Assembly: GCA_002803225.1 (NCBI GenBank) | Contig: NXFV01001723.1 | Location: 1-11,333, forward strand | Origin: Gamarada debralockiae | Taxonomy: Eukaryota; Ascomycota; Leotiomycetes; Helotiales; Hyphodiscaceae | DNA length: 11,333 nucleotides | Direction of reading: 5' to 3' | Part shown: one piece after another, positions 1-8,877 of the stretch | Layout: each line of letters opens with the position of its first letter | How positions within the stretch are numbered: position 1 is the stretch's first letter | The notes under the pieces: model-generated | What the model was told of the DNA's origin: nothing | What the model saw: the letters and a program-made list of their open reading frames with translations, nothing else | The model's database searches: none | Made by a program: the position numbers and the translations under genes

Positions 1-1617
1 TTAGGCACTGAATTCGACTCTAGAGCCCTGTACGAAGGCCCCTTAACCTCAAGCCCCTCCCCCTCTAGCCTACTATACCTAGACCTAATATTAGACATGG
101 AAATTAAGCCTTCGAGCCCTATCCTTCCTTCCTTACCTACTGGCCTAGCTACTAGTATAGCTACTAGTATAGCTACTTATCTTATTATCTTCGAGTTTAG
201 TTCTGACCCCCTTAGAAAAGGACACTTATTACTAACTAGAATTCCTGCCTTAGGCCAATAACTTAGAAAAGGATAGCTGTTATCAACTAGATTTTTAGCC
301 CTAGACTACACGGTCTTCTTAAATAGGAAACGTAGACCCCCTGAATCACGTGTTTAAGGCTAAGAGCCTAGGACTAAGGAACTAAGGACTTAGGACTACT
401 AGGACTTAGGAACCCAAGAACCTATCTCCTTAGCTAGGGCTAAAATCCTAGAGGCTAGGGACTTACTCCTCTAGGCTTGTAGCCTTACCAAGTCACATGA
501 CAAGTAGTTTAGACTACTAGACCTTATCAAGATCTTCCGCGAATATACAGAAAAGGGACGGCTTTATAAGACATTTAATATTATTACCTCTTAAGTCGCT
601 TACCTAGAAAATACTACACGTAATATCGAGTCTAAAACAAAGGCCCTAGTCTTAGTGAAGCCTGGAACTACTAGTACCACTAGTACTATTAATTAGACCC
701 CCCTTACGTACGCCACTATAGCTAGTAAACTAACAACTAGCTCCAATTAGATGAAAATCCTTAAAAACCCTAAATAGACTAATTCGAGTTTAAAAACTAC
801 CTACTTAAAAACTCCTTTAAGACTTAGTTTTAAAGATAAACGAATGATCTTGATTATAGGACAAGTCACAAGACTATCACACTTCTCTCTACTAGCTATT
901 AAGAACGTATTTAATAAGGCCTTTTTAGATAAAGGAGTTAAGGGACTAGTAGTTATAATTGTTTTAAAATCCCTAGGCTAGAACTTAGTAGTCACTACTA
1001 TTAGTTCCTTTTCGGCTAACTACCTTCTTGAGAAGTAAGCTATCTAGGAGCACGTGACTCCCTTCCAAACTACCCTAAAAGACAAACCCTAGTATAAGGT
1101 AGTACTTTATAGTATTCCTACAGCCGATTTTAATACACCCAATAGTATAGAGCTAGTTATCGACAAGATAAAAACCTTTAATAAGGACCTAGTCCTAATT
1201 AGGACCCCGTACTAGCTCATAGCACCTGAAAAACGCCTAAATCAGTATACTGGGTCAGTAGTTATCGCTTTCGCCACTACTACTGAAGCTAATAGGGCCA
1301 TTCGACATAGGCTTTACATAGCTAGTACTAGTATACAAGTCGAAAAGCTGTACTCTATAGCGCCTATAACACAGTACTAGAAATGTCAGGGCTATAGTCA
1401 CTTAAATAGCTACTATAAATATACCTCTACTTGTAGGCTTTATAGGGATAAGTATATAATATAATAATACGTATGTAATACGTACGACGCTAAGGGTACT
1501 AGATATCCTTATCTAGTACCTAAATGCACTAATTATAAAGGTATATATATTACTAATTTTAAGTCATACAAAACCCTACTTATAATTAAGATAAAGAAGA
1601 CTATTACTACTCTTTAA
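1..1617 (+). pseudogene. ORF1 (Gag-like, three zinc knuckles) of copy A, 5'-partial, many stops
   Basis: Remnant of the LINE ORF1 protein, which in this family binds RNA and assembles the ribonucleoprotein. One frame (codons starting at 1, 4, 7...) runs throughout with about 20 TAA/TAG stops and no TGA that I saw. Three knuckles lie near the end. The first is CX2CX4HX4C (codons 1375, 1384, 1399, 1414), with the Cys at 1384 and His at 1399 intact. The second is CX2CX3HX4C (1432, 1441, 1453, 1468), with only 1432 intact. The third is CX2CX3H-like (1525, 1534, 1546), with 1525 intact. The lost positions are Tyr codons, as expected from TGY/CAY under RIP. The frame is open upstream of the ATG at 97, and copy C suggests the real start lies about 30 nt before the window. 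The stop is TAA at 1615-1617; if that was once CAA, the frame would run slightly further. Confidence 0.85.
148..177 (+). repeat. Short in-frame 12-nt repeat in ORF1
   Basis: GCTACTAGTATA occurs twice, followed by a partial third unit, coding Ala-Thr-Ser-Ile repeats near the ORF1 N-terminus. Copy C has one unit fewer at this place (about 9866-9885), a difference of exactly four codons. Inverted copy E has the same number of units as A. This is a small variable-number repeat useful for separating element lineages. Confidence 0.7.
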
Positions 1618-1619
1618 TA
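1615..1619 (+). promoter_or_regulatory. Probable ORF1/ORF2 stop-restart overlap (TAATA, possibly from TAATG)
   Basis: The ORF1 frame ends with TAA at 1615-1617. The ORF2 frame, read upstream from its conserved endonuclease start, runs into ATA at 1617-1619. RIP converts TG to TA, so ATA could be a former ATG, which would give TAATG, a common overlap for translational reinitiation of a second ORF. Copies B (8875-8879) and C (11318-11322) have the same TAATA, so no copy here still shows ATG. This is inference. Confidence 0.4.
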
Positions 1620-4600
1620 ATTAGTACTAGCTTTAAAGTCTTATAAGTAAACCTAAACCGGAGCGCCTTAGCAATTGAGTTAGCCTTATAAGTCGTAGTA
1701 GAGCTCAAAATCGACCTACTTATAGTCTAAGAGCCTTGGATTATACCTAGAAACTAGGAGCTAGACTACTTAAATACTCGATTAGTCTTATACCCCTCCT
1801 TTATTTAAATCCTACTAGTCGACCTGACCCTATGACCTAAAACGCTAGTCTACATTACTAGGGGCTTTTAACCTATAGTAGCCCTAGCTAGCTCTTTACT
1901 AGCCAACCTTGATCTACTAGTTATAGATATTACAGAAGGAAACTATAAGGTCTAACTTCTTAATATTTATAATAAAGCTAGTTAGCTAGTTAGTAGTCCT
2001 AGGACCTTAGAACAGGTTGTGTACTCTTGTACACTACTCCCTAGCTCTATTCTACTAGGCGACTTTAATATATACTATCCTTAGTAGGACCCCCTAGCTC
2101 GTACGACCTTAGGTACTAACTAACTAGTAGATTGGATTAAAACCTAGGAACTAGAGCTCTTAAATACTTCTAGAACTAGTACTTACTTTTGTCCTAACAT
2201 AGCTAGAGAAAGTGTCCTAGACCTTACTCTAGCTACTAGCTCCCTAGCTAGTAAGATTTAGGACTAGCAAGTCCTACCTAACCTAAGTTTAGACTACTAT
2301 AGCATCCTTTTTATAGTCTTTAGCCCCCTAGGCCTTGACCTAGCTAACTTAGTTAATAACTCCCTTTAACAAGCTAAGTATAATATAGCCCTAGCTAACT
2401 AGGACTTATTTGCAGCCTCCTTAAGGTTATATATAACGACTAGTACTATACTCAACTCTTTAGAGTATATAGAACTAATAACTAGTAACTTTAGACAAAA
2501 ATCCTTAAAGCTCTTAAATAGCTAGTTTTAAACTTTAAGGACGCTCTTAGACTTAGCTGCCCTAGAGCTTACTAAATCCATTTAAAAAGTAGCCTTAGCT
2601 AGTATACTTACTAGTAAGCCTAGTACTAGGGCTAAACCCTAGTAAAACCCTAAACTACTAGAACTTTAGAAAACGATATTACAAGAGTAAAGGGCTTTAG
2701 CTAAAAACTTTATTTTTAAATAGCTTTATCTATAGGTAAAAAATAGCTACTTTTTGGCTATTAAGTAAGCTAAGCGAGACCACTAGAACTAGTTCTTAGA
2801 AAAGGAGGACCTAAAATTAATCTTTAAGGCTATATTGTATACTAAAGACAAGCTAGTTAAAAAAATCTCCCTTATTTAAGGAAATAATAGCTTTTTAAGG
2901 AAATATAAGGCCTTTTGTAATACACTATTTTTATTACCCCCTAAGGCCCTTAAGCTTAACTAGAATAAGTATAAGTTATACAACTAGAACTAACTTAGTC
3001 TTATTTAATTAAAGCTTAAGAATACTTGTTTAGCTAAAATCAAGGGCAAAACTCTAGGTCTAGACTTAATTACTTAGGAAATTATACTCTAGGCTTACTA
3101 AGCTATTCTAGAGGTCTTTTTCAAGCTATATTCTAGGCTACTAAATATAAGTCATTACCTTAGATATTAAAAACAAGCTACTAAGGCTATTCTAAAGAAA
3201 CTAAGAAAACTAGACTACTTAATTTTAAAGGCCTACTAAGTTATTTCCTTATTAAACTGCTTAAGCAAGGTTAGCAAACGTATACTAGCTTAGAGGCTAG
3301 GGTACCTAGCTAAGACTACAAATATATTATATTTAACTTAAATAAAGGGTAAGCTATAAAAATTAACTATTAATATAGCCTTATTACTAATAACTAAAAT
3401 CGAGACGAATTAATGACTAAAATAAAAGATAATTACTTTTTTCTTAGACGTTAAAGGAGCCTTCGATTACATAGCCAAAAATTAGCTACTAGCTATTCTT
3501 TAGTAACTACGACTATTAACTAGCTTAACTTCCTAAGTCTCTTCCTTCTTAGTTAATAAAGTCTTTAAACTATTATTCGATAGCTAAATAAAGGAATTTA
3601 ATATAATTGATATTAGAATACTATAAGATAGTCCTATATTACTTATATTATTTTTAATCTATATTTGTAGCCTCTTCCCTAAACTAGCTATTATAGCTAA
3701 AGTCCTTTTATATATTAATGATATTATATTAGTAGTCTTAAGTACTAGCTTAAAAAAGAATATTAAGATACTTAAGAAAGAAGTAGCTAAGCTATATAAA
3801 CTAAGGGCTAAAGATATAATCTAATTTGACCTAACGAAAATAAAGCTTATTTACTTTATAATATTAAAAAAGGCTAAGATAGCTAGCTTATAACTACTAA
3901 ACTAGGAAATTATATAACCTAAGGAAGTCGTTAGGTAGCTAGGTATCTAGTTTGACCTTAGCCTTATATTCAAGTAATACGTGGCAATATATATATTATA
4001 AGCTAGGTCAACTTTCTAAAGGATAATTAGGCTAGTTAATTCTAGACGAGGACTATCTTTATTTACTCTATAATAGCTATATCTAATATATATCACTAGT
4101 ATAGCTAATTATAGGTCGTTTATCTAGTAGAGGGGCTAAGCTTAGTTCAAAAAGCCCTTATAGGCTCTTTAGAACCTAGGTCTATAGAAAATACTAAGGG
4201 TTTTTAAAATAGCTCTTATTTTACTAATGGAAGTAGAAGCCACCCTAGTCCCCCCTAGTATACGACTTAACGCTAGTATATGATAATATGCTTTTAGGGC
4301 CCTTAAGCTAGCTCCTAGCTATCTAATTAAGCTAGAAATTAACTTTACTTTAAAACCTACTAGTTCCCTTAACTTAATCCTTAAAGATATAATCTAATTA
4401 AGGAAAATCCTTAAAAATACAACTTTGTTAAGTCGAGTTTTTAAAAACCAATCTACCTAACTAATACGAATTTAAAACTCGATTTAAGGGCTAGTTAACC
4501 TAGACTTACTAGAACCTATCTATTACTTTAAGTACTCCCCCTAGAAAAGGACTACCCCTTATATAGTCAAAATAAGCGAGCTTCTAAAGGACGAAGTTGC

Positions 4601-5616
4601 CCTAGCTTACTTATTAATCTTATAACTAAGCTATTTGCTAATTTATACAAATGTATTATTAACTTTAGACAAAAATTCTATTGGAATAAGTATTGGCCTA
4701 GCTGTACTAGGCAATAGCCCTAGCCCTACTTGCCCTACCTGCCTACTAGGCCCCCCTATCTTCTAAGATAAGTCTAACTTGGGTCCTTATCAACTAGTCT
4801 ATAATAGAGAGCTAGAGGCAATTACTCAAGCAGTTAAATACACTAGTAATATAGCTCTATTAAGTTAAGCTTTTAAGGTCTACTTAGATAACTAGGTAGC
4901 TTTACTTTAGCTAAAAACCTCCTTAGACGACCTAGGCTAAGCTTACTAAATTCGGACTAGCTTAGCTATAGAACTAGTTAAAAGCAAAGGAGCCTCAATT
5001 GTACTAGGTCCCTAGCTATACTAGTGTCCCTAGAAACGAACTAGCTAATTCCCTAGCTAAGGTAGCTACAATAATAGCCCCTAGCTTATACAAAACTAAC
5101 TTTGCCTATTTAAGTAGTTAGATCAGGAAAGCCAAGATCGAGGACTAGCTAGGTCTACTTAATTAGTACGATCTACAACCCAATCGAAACCTAACTAGCT
5201 ACAAAAAGCAGTTCCTATAGAAGTTATATACTAAAATCTAACTACCCCCTAGGACTAAGCAAGAGCTAGTGAGCACGTTCTATTAGCTAAAGCTAGGTCA
5301 TAGCTACCTAAAGTTATACTTATATTGACTAGAGTACTTGCTTAACGACCTATATTATTATAGTAAGAAAAAGACAACTAAGTACTTACTATTTAGCTAT
5401 AAGGAGCTAAAAGTAGCTAAGAAGAAGCTATAAGATAAATTATAAGGTATTAGGCTTAACTTATAGCTTCTATTATATATAAAAACTAATATTAAGAAGA
5501 CTTTAGGCTTTTTAAAAGAGACTAGAATTATTACTAGAAAGTAGTACTTAGCTAGGTAGGAGGAAGAAGAGCAAGAAGAGCTAGTAAAGGATAACTCGGA
5601 CAAACTAGTAGCTTAA
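1617..5616 (+). pseudogene. ORF2 (endonuclease, RT, RNase H, Cys/His finger) of copy A, stops plus one frameshift
   Basis: Remnant of the ORF2 polyprotein that nicks target DNA and reverse-transcribes the element RNA. Frame 3 is continuous to about 5005. Endonuclease: Gln-Glu-Pro-Trp core with intact EPW at 1731-1739, LLNIYN at 1956-1973, GDFN at 2058-2069, and an HHPWWD-like patch at 2073-2090 now Tyr/stop. Its terminal Asp-His is at 2292-2297, with His now Tyr. RT: KTLGLD (like KxPGxD) at 3048-3065, ISLLN at 3243-3257, FLDVKGAFD at 3441-3467, a PQGSP-like motif near 3618-3635, and YIND in place of YxDD at 3711-3722. RNase H: YT-D region at 4644-4652 (Asp now Asn), ELEA at 4809-4820, DN at 4887-4892. 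A 5-nt deletion relative to copy D, near 5005, shifts reading to frame 1, where a PxYTSVPRNELANSLAK stretch and a C-C-H-C finger (5353, 5359, 5383, 5398) lie. The stop is 5614-5616. Length is about 1,335 codons. Confidence 0.87.
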
Positions 5617-5798
5617 AAACCTTAGTATACACTTTTATTTCCTTTGTTTATACTAGGGCTAGACCCTTAATATCCTTTAGAATAAATTAACTACTTCCTT
5701 AGCTTGTTTATATTTTTATATATTATATTACTAGACTAGTTAGCCTAAAAAACTAACTATCCTATTATAGTCTTCGACTTATACAAGATATTAAAAAG
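5617..5798 (+). other. 3'UTR of copy A
   Basis: A 182-nt non-coding stretch between the ORF2 stop and the (ATTA)n tail. Copy D has a 3'UTR of the same 182-nt length at 6743-6924, differing mainly by C/T and G/A changes, which fixes both boundaries. In target-primed LINEs the reverse transcriptase usually recognises the RNA 3' end. No polyadenylation signal or stable hairpin was obvious by eye. Confidence 0.75.
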
Positions 5799-5819
5799 AT
5801 TAATTAATTAATTAATTAA
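5799..5819 (+). repeat. (ATTA)n 3' tail of copy A
   Basis: About five tandem ATTA units (also readable as TTAA) close copy A. The tail of copy D at 6925-6952 is the same repeat with about seven units. The element therefore ends in a short tetranucleotide repeat instead of poly(A), as some LINE groups do. Copy D begins within about 3 nt of the end of this tail. Confidence 0.85.
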
Positions 5820-5827
5820 CTAAAATA

Positions 5828-6742
5828 AGGGTTAGCCTAGCTATACTAAATAATAACCCTAGCTCTACTAGCTCCTTTGTCTTTAAAAATAAGTTTAACC
5901 TAGGTCCTTTATAACTAGTCTATAATAGGGAGCTAAAGGCAATTACTTAAGCAGTTGAATATATTAGTAATATAGCCCTACTAGGCCTAGCTTTTAAGGT
6001 CTACTTAAATAACTAAGTAGCTCTACTTTAGCTAAAAACCCCCTTAGATAACCTAGGCTAGGCCTGCTAAATTTAGACTAGTCTAGCTATAAAGCTAGTT
6101 AATAGCAAAGGAGCTTTAATTACACTAGAATAGGTCCCTAGCTATACTAGTATCCCTAGAAATAAACTAACTAATTCCTTAGCTAAGATAGCTATAATAA
6201 TAGCCCTTAGCTTATACAAAACTAGCTTTGTCTACTTAGGTAGCTAGATTAAGAAAGCTAAGATTAAGGACTAGCTAGGTCTACTTAATTAATATAACTT
6301 ATAACCTAATTAAAATCTAATTAGCTATAAAAAGTAGTTCCTATAGAAGTTATATATTAAAATTTAACTATCCCTTAGGACTAAGTAAGAGCTAGCAAGC
6401 GCGTTTTATTAGCTAAAGCTAGGTTATAGCTACCTAAAGTTATACTTATATTAATTAAGATACTTACTTAATAACCTATATTATTATAGTAAGAAGAAGA
6501 TAACTAAGTACTTACTACTTAGCTATAAGAAGCTAAAAGTAGCTAAGAAGAAGCTATAAGATAAATTACAAAGTACTAGGCTTAACCTATAGCTCTTATT
6601 ATATATAAAAACTAGTATTAAAAAGACTTTAGACTTCTTAAAAGAGACTAGAATTACTACTAAGAAGTAGTACTTAGCTAAGTAAGAGGAAGAAGAGCGA
6701 GAAGAGCTAGTAGAAGATAACTTAAATAAACTAGCGGCTTAA
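5828..6742 (+). pseudogene. ORF2 C-terminal fragment (RNase H and finger) of copy D
   Basis: Frame 2 carries a stop-ridden but unshifted remnant of the ORF2 C-terminus, ending at TAA 6740-6742. The DNQAAL-type motif is at 6008-6022, with its Asp now Asn and Gln now TAA. The late RNase H patch, Trp-Val-Pro-x-His in relatives, is at 6131-6145, with Trp now TAG and His now Tyr. The Cys/His finger begins at the Tyr codon at 6479. Copy D keeps the five bases (near 6127-6133) that copy A lost, so it shows the ancestral frame. It also lacks about 18 nt that A has at roughly 4729-4765, an in-frame length difference. The first half of RNase H, RT and endonuclease are absent by truncation. Confidence 0.82.
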
Positions 6743-6924
6743 AAACCTTAGTATATACTTTTATTTCCTTTGTTTATACTAAGGCTAAACCTTTAATATC
6801 CCTTAGAACAAATTAACTACTTCCCTAGCTTATTTGTATTTTTATATACTATATTACTAGACTAGTTAGCCTAAAAAACTAACTATCTTACTATAGTCTT
6901 TAACTTATATAAGATATTAAAAGG
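6743..6924 (+). other. 3'UTR of copy D
   Basis: Collinear with 5617-5798 of copy A and of equal length, from the ORF2 stop to the ATTA tail. Differences are almost all transitions. No other feature was seen in it. Confidence 0.75.
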
Positions 6925-6952
6925 ATTAATTAATTAATTAATTAATTAATTA
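6925..6952 (+). repeat. (ATTA)n 3' tail of copy D
   Basis: About seven ATTA units, slightly longer than the tail of copy A. The inverted copy E starts at its right edge (about 6953), so a second insertion or rearrangement junction coincides with an element tail. Confidence 0.85.
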
Positions 6953-7368
6953 TTAGTCTTAGGCTCTTAACTTTAAATATATAATTTAAGGGGTTCTTAT
7001 TTTTTATTTAAGAAGACTATATAGTTTAAAGCTAAAAATACTAAAAATCTAATTAATAATAAATATCTTTTCTTAAGTTATTAGCTTAAGATAAGAATTT
7101 TAGTTAATAATAAGTATCTTCTTCTAAAGGAATTAAAGCTAAATTCAAAAGTAATAAGATAAGTAGTTATACGAGTAGCTATATTAGTAGCTAGGCTAGT
7201 AAATAAGAAAAGAAAGATAAGACTAAAAGACTTAATTTCTATATTTAATATTAAGTCTAAGTATAGTAGACTAGAGAGGGAGAGGCTTAAGGTTAAAGGG
7301 CCTTTATATAAGGCTTTAGAGTTAAAATTAGTGCTTAGTAAGCTAGCTATTAGTCTAGGAAGAAGTAT
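6953..7368 (-). pseudogene. ORF1 N-terminal fragment in inverted segment E
   Basis: On the - strand this encodes the degraded first ~139 codons of ORF1, aligned with 9689-10083 of copy C. The putative start codon (7368-7366) reads ATA, as in copy C, compatible with a RIP-altered ATG. The internal Met of copy A (97-99) is also ATA here. The fragment ends abruptly at the ATTA tail of D. No domain beyond the Ala-Thr-Ser-Ile repeat region is included. Confidence 0.7.
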
Positions 7369-7475
7369 ATTATTTTTTTAATAAAATATAGGCTTTAAAA
7401 AGTATTTTTCTTAAAGAAAAGAATAAAAATAAGTAAATTAGTAGAGTTTTAGTTAAAAAACGCTTAAAATCGATC
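7369..7475 (-). other. 5'UTR of the element in segment E
   Basis: Reverse complement of the copy C 5'UTR (about 9583-9688). LINE 5'UTRs often hold an internal promoter, but no recognisable promoter motif was found. The match to C is clear up to 7462 and only suggestive to 7475, so the true 5' end is uncertain by about 15 nt. Confidence 0.6.
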
Positions 7476-7486
7476 TTTATTATTTA
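7463..7486. other. E/B inversion junction
   Basis: About 24 bases between the clear end of inverted segment E and the clear start of sense segment B. Part (to about 7475) may still be the element's extreme 5' end in inverted form. The rest is AT-rich and could be untemplated or microhomology-related. Confidence 0.5.
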
Positions 7487-8877
7487 TATTACTAATTAGA
7501 ATTCTTATCTTAGGCTAATAACCTAGAAAAGGATACTTGTTATTAACTAGATTTTTAGCCTTAGACTATACTACCTTCTTAAATAGGAAGTAGGGACTCT
7601 TTAAATTATATATTTAAGGCTAAGAGCTTAAGATTAAAGAACTAAGGACTTAAGACTACTAAGACTTAAGAACCTAGAAATATACCTCTTTAGCTAAGGC
7701 TAAAATCCTAAAGACTAAGGACTTACTTCTTTAGGCTTATAGCCTTACTAAGTTATATAATAAGTAGTCTAGACTACTAGATCTCCTTAAAATCTTTTAC
7801 AAATATATAAAAAAAGAAAAGCTATATACTTTAAATATAATAGCTTCTTAAGTAGCTAATCTAGAAAATATTATATATAATATTAAGTCTAAGACTAAGG
7901 CCTTAGCTCTAGTGAAGTCTAGAACTACTAGTACTACTAGTACTACTAATTAGACCCCCCCTATATACGCTACTATAGCTAATAAATTAATAATTAGCTT
8001 TAATTAAACGAAAATCCTTAAAAACTTTAAATAAAGTAATTTAAGTTTAAAAACTATTTATTTAAAATCTTTTATAAGACTTAGTTTTAAGGATAAATAA
8101 ATAATCTTAATTATAGGATAAGTTACAAGACTATTATACTTCTCTTTACTAGCTATTAAAAATATATTTAATAAGACCTTTTTAGATAAAAGAGTTAAGG
8201 GATTAATAGTTATAATTATTTTAAAATCCTTAAGGCAAAACTTAGTACTTACTATTACTAGCTCCTTTTTAGCTAACTACTTTCTCGAAAAGCAAGTAAT
8301 CTAAGAGTATATAACTTTTTTTTAAACTACTTAAAAAGATAAACCTTAATATAAAGTAGTACTTTATAGTATACTTATAGCTAATTTTAATATACTTAAT
8401 AGTATAGAGCTAGTTATTAATAAGATAAAGACCTTTAATAAAGACTTAGTTTTAATTAAGACTTTATATTAGTATATACTACTTAAAAAATACTTTAATT
8501 AATATATAAGCTTAGTAGTAATTGCCTTTACTATTACCGCTAAAGCTAATAAGGCTATTTGATATAAGCTCTATATAGCTAGTACTAGTATATAAGTCGA
8601 AAAGCTATACTTTATAGCCCCTATAATATAATACTAGAAATATTAAGGTTTTAGTTATTTAGATAACTACTATAAGTATACTCCTATATATAGGCTCTAT
8701 AGGGAAAAGTATATAACATAATAATACGTATATAGTATATATAATACTAAGGGTATTAGATATCTTTATCTAGTACTTAAATATACTAATTATAAAGGAG
8801 TATATATAGCTAATTTTAGGTTATATAAAATCCTACTTATAATTAAGACTAAGAAGACTATTATTACTACTCTTTAA
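7487..8877 (+). pseudogene. ORF1 of copy B, 5'-truncated, many stops
   Basis: Remnant of the nucleic-acid-binding ORF1 protein, lacking about the first 85 codons. The frame has codons starting at 7489 and every third base, and ends at TAA 8875-8877. Where copy A has stops, B sometimes keeps the ancestral residue; for instance CAA (Gln) at 8236-8238 matches the TAG at 979-981 in A. Conversely the knuckle region (from 8632) has lost the first-knuckle Cys and His residues that A still shows, all now Tyr codons. One in-frame codon is missing near 7820 and one is extra near 8865 relative to A. The intact product would have been the same protein as in copies A and C. Confidence 0.8.

Larger units (their letters stand above)
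1..5819 (+). mobile_element. Copy A: near full-length Tad1-like LINE, RIP-degraded
   Basis: Autonomous non-LTR retrotransposon copy holding, in order, ORF1, ORF2, a 3'UTR and an (ATTA)n tail. There are no LTRs. Order and content (knuckle-bearing ORF1; endonuclease, RT, RNase H and Cys/His finger in ORF2) fit the fungal Tad1-like group. The copy starts before the window: comparison with copy C (position 1 matches 9719) suggests about 145 nt are missing on the left, namely the 5'UTR and about ten ORF1 codons. CpA to TpA changes have created dozens of stops. Unlike the other copies it still has many CA/TG dinucleotides in its first 2.5 kb, so mutation is uneven. Clade assignment is from remembered motifs, not a tree. 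Confidence 0.9.
5822..6952 (+). mobile_element. Copy D: 5'-truncated LINE copy on the tail of copy A
   Basis: It matches the last 1.1 kb of copy A (about 4684-5819) and lacks everything upstream of mid-RNase H. Truncation at the 5' end with an intact 3' end and tail is the normal product of incomplete target-primed reverse transcription. The exact left boundary is uncertain by a few bases (5822-5828). It carries visibly more TA in place of CA/TG than the matching part of A. Unequal crossing-over producing a tandem duplication is the alternative origin. Confidence 0.85.
6953..7475 (-). mobile_element. Segment E: inverted 5' end of the LINE (5'UTR plus ORF1 start)
   Basis: The reverse complement of this stretch aligns with copy C from about 9583-9595 to 10083 and with copy A from 1 to about 377. 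Its 5' end lies at the right (about 7462-7475), and it is cut off internally at the left, against the tail of D. An element with an intact 5' end but no 3' end is not what simple target-primed insertion gives. It is what the inverted half of a twin-primed insertion looks like, with B as the other half. Relative to C it has one extra 12-nt repeat unit and a 9-nt insertion, AATACTAAA as read on the + strand near 7040. Confidence 0.85.
6953..7637. repeat. Inverted repeat formed by E and B
   Basis: Arms 6953-7112 and 7487-7637 derive from the same ~150 nt of ORF1 (copy A about 227-377) in opposite orientation, spaced by about 375 nt. They could form an imperfect hairpin, weakened by independent RIP mutations and the 9-nt insertion in the left arm. 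Confidence 0.75.

Noticed and set aside
1020..1070. Host protein-coding genes with introns
   Set aside because: Every stretch of recognisable coding sequence aligns to the LINE and is matched by another copy or by ORF2 motifs. No unrelated coding signal was found.
5397..5603. An open frame of 68 codons on the - strand
   Set aside because: It is antisense to the degraded C-terminus of ORF2 in copy A. Its Ser/Leu/Phe/Tyr-rich composition is what the reverse complement of this sequence gives, and the equivalent stretch in copy D is not conserved as a gene.
1..5616. Reassigned stop codons (for example a ciliate code with TAA/TAG as Gln), since long homologous frames are full of TAA and TAG
   Set aside because: Stops also sit at Trp positions, copies disagree at the same codon (CAA in B at 8236 versus TAG in A at 979), and Cys, His, Asp and Met codons are damaged in the same direction. 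RIP explains all of this; a code change does not.
5799..5819. Tandem repeats as a CRISPR array, telomere or centromere satellite
   Set aside because: The repeats are 4-nt tails at element 3' ends with no spacers. Isolated CCCTAA-like words elsewhere (for example near 769) are single units within ORF1.
7369..7475. LTRs or terminal inverted repeats of a DNA transposon, given the inverted match between 6953-7475 and 9583-10083
   Set aside because: The inverted match is the 5'UTR and ORF1 of the LINE in two orientations. The ORFs encode a LINE-type endonuclease and RT, and no transposase or LTR pair is present.
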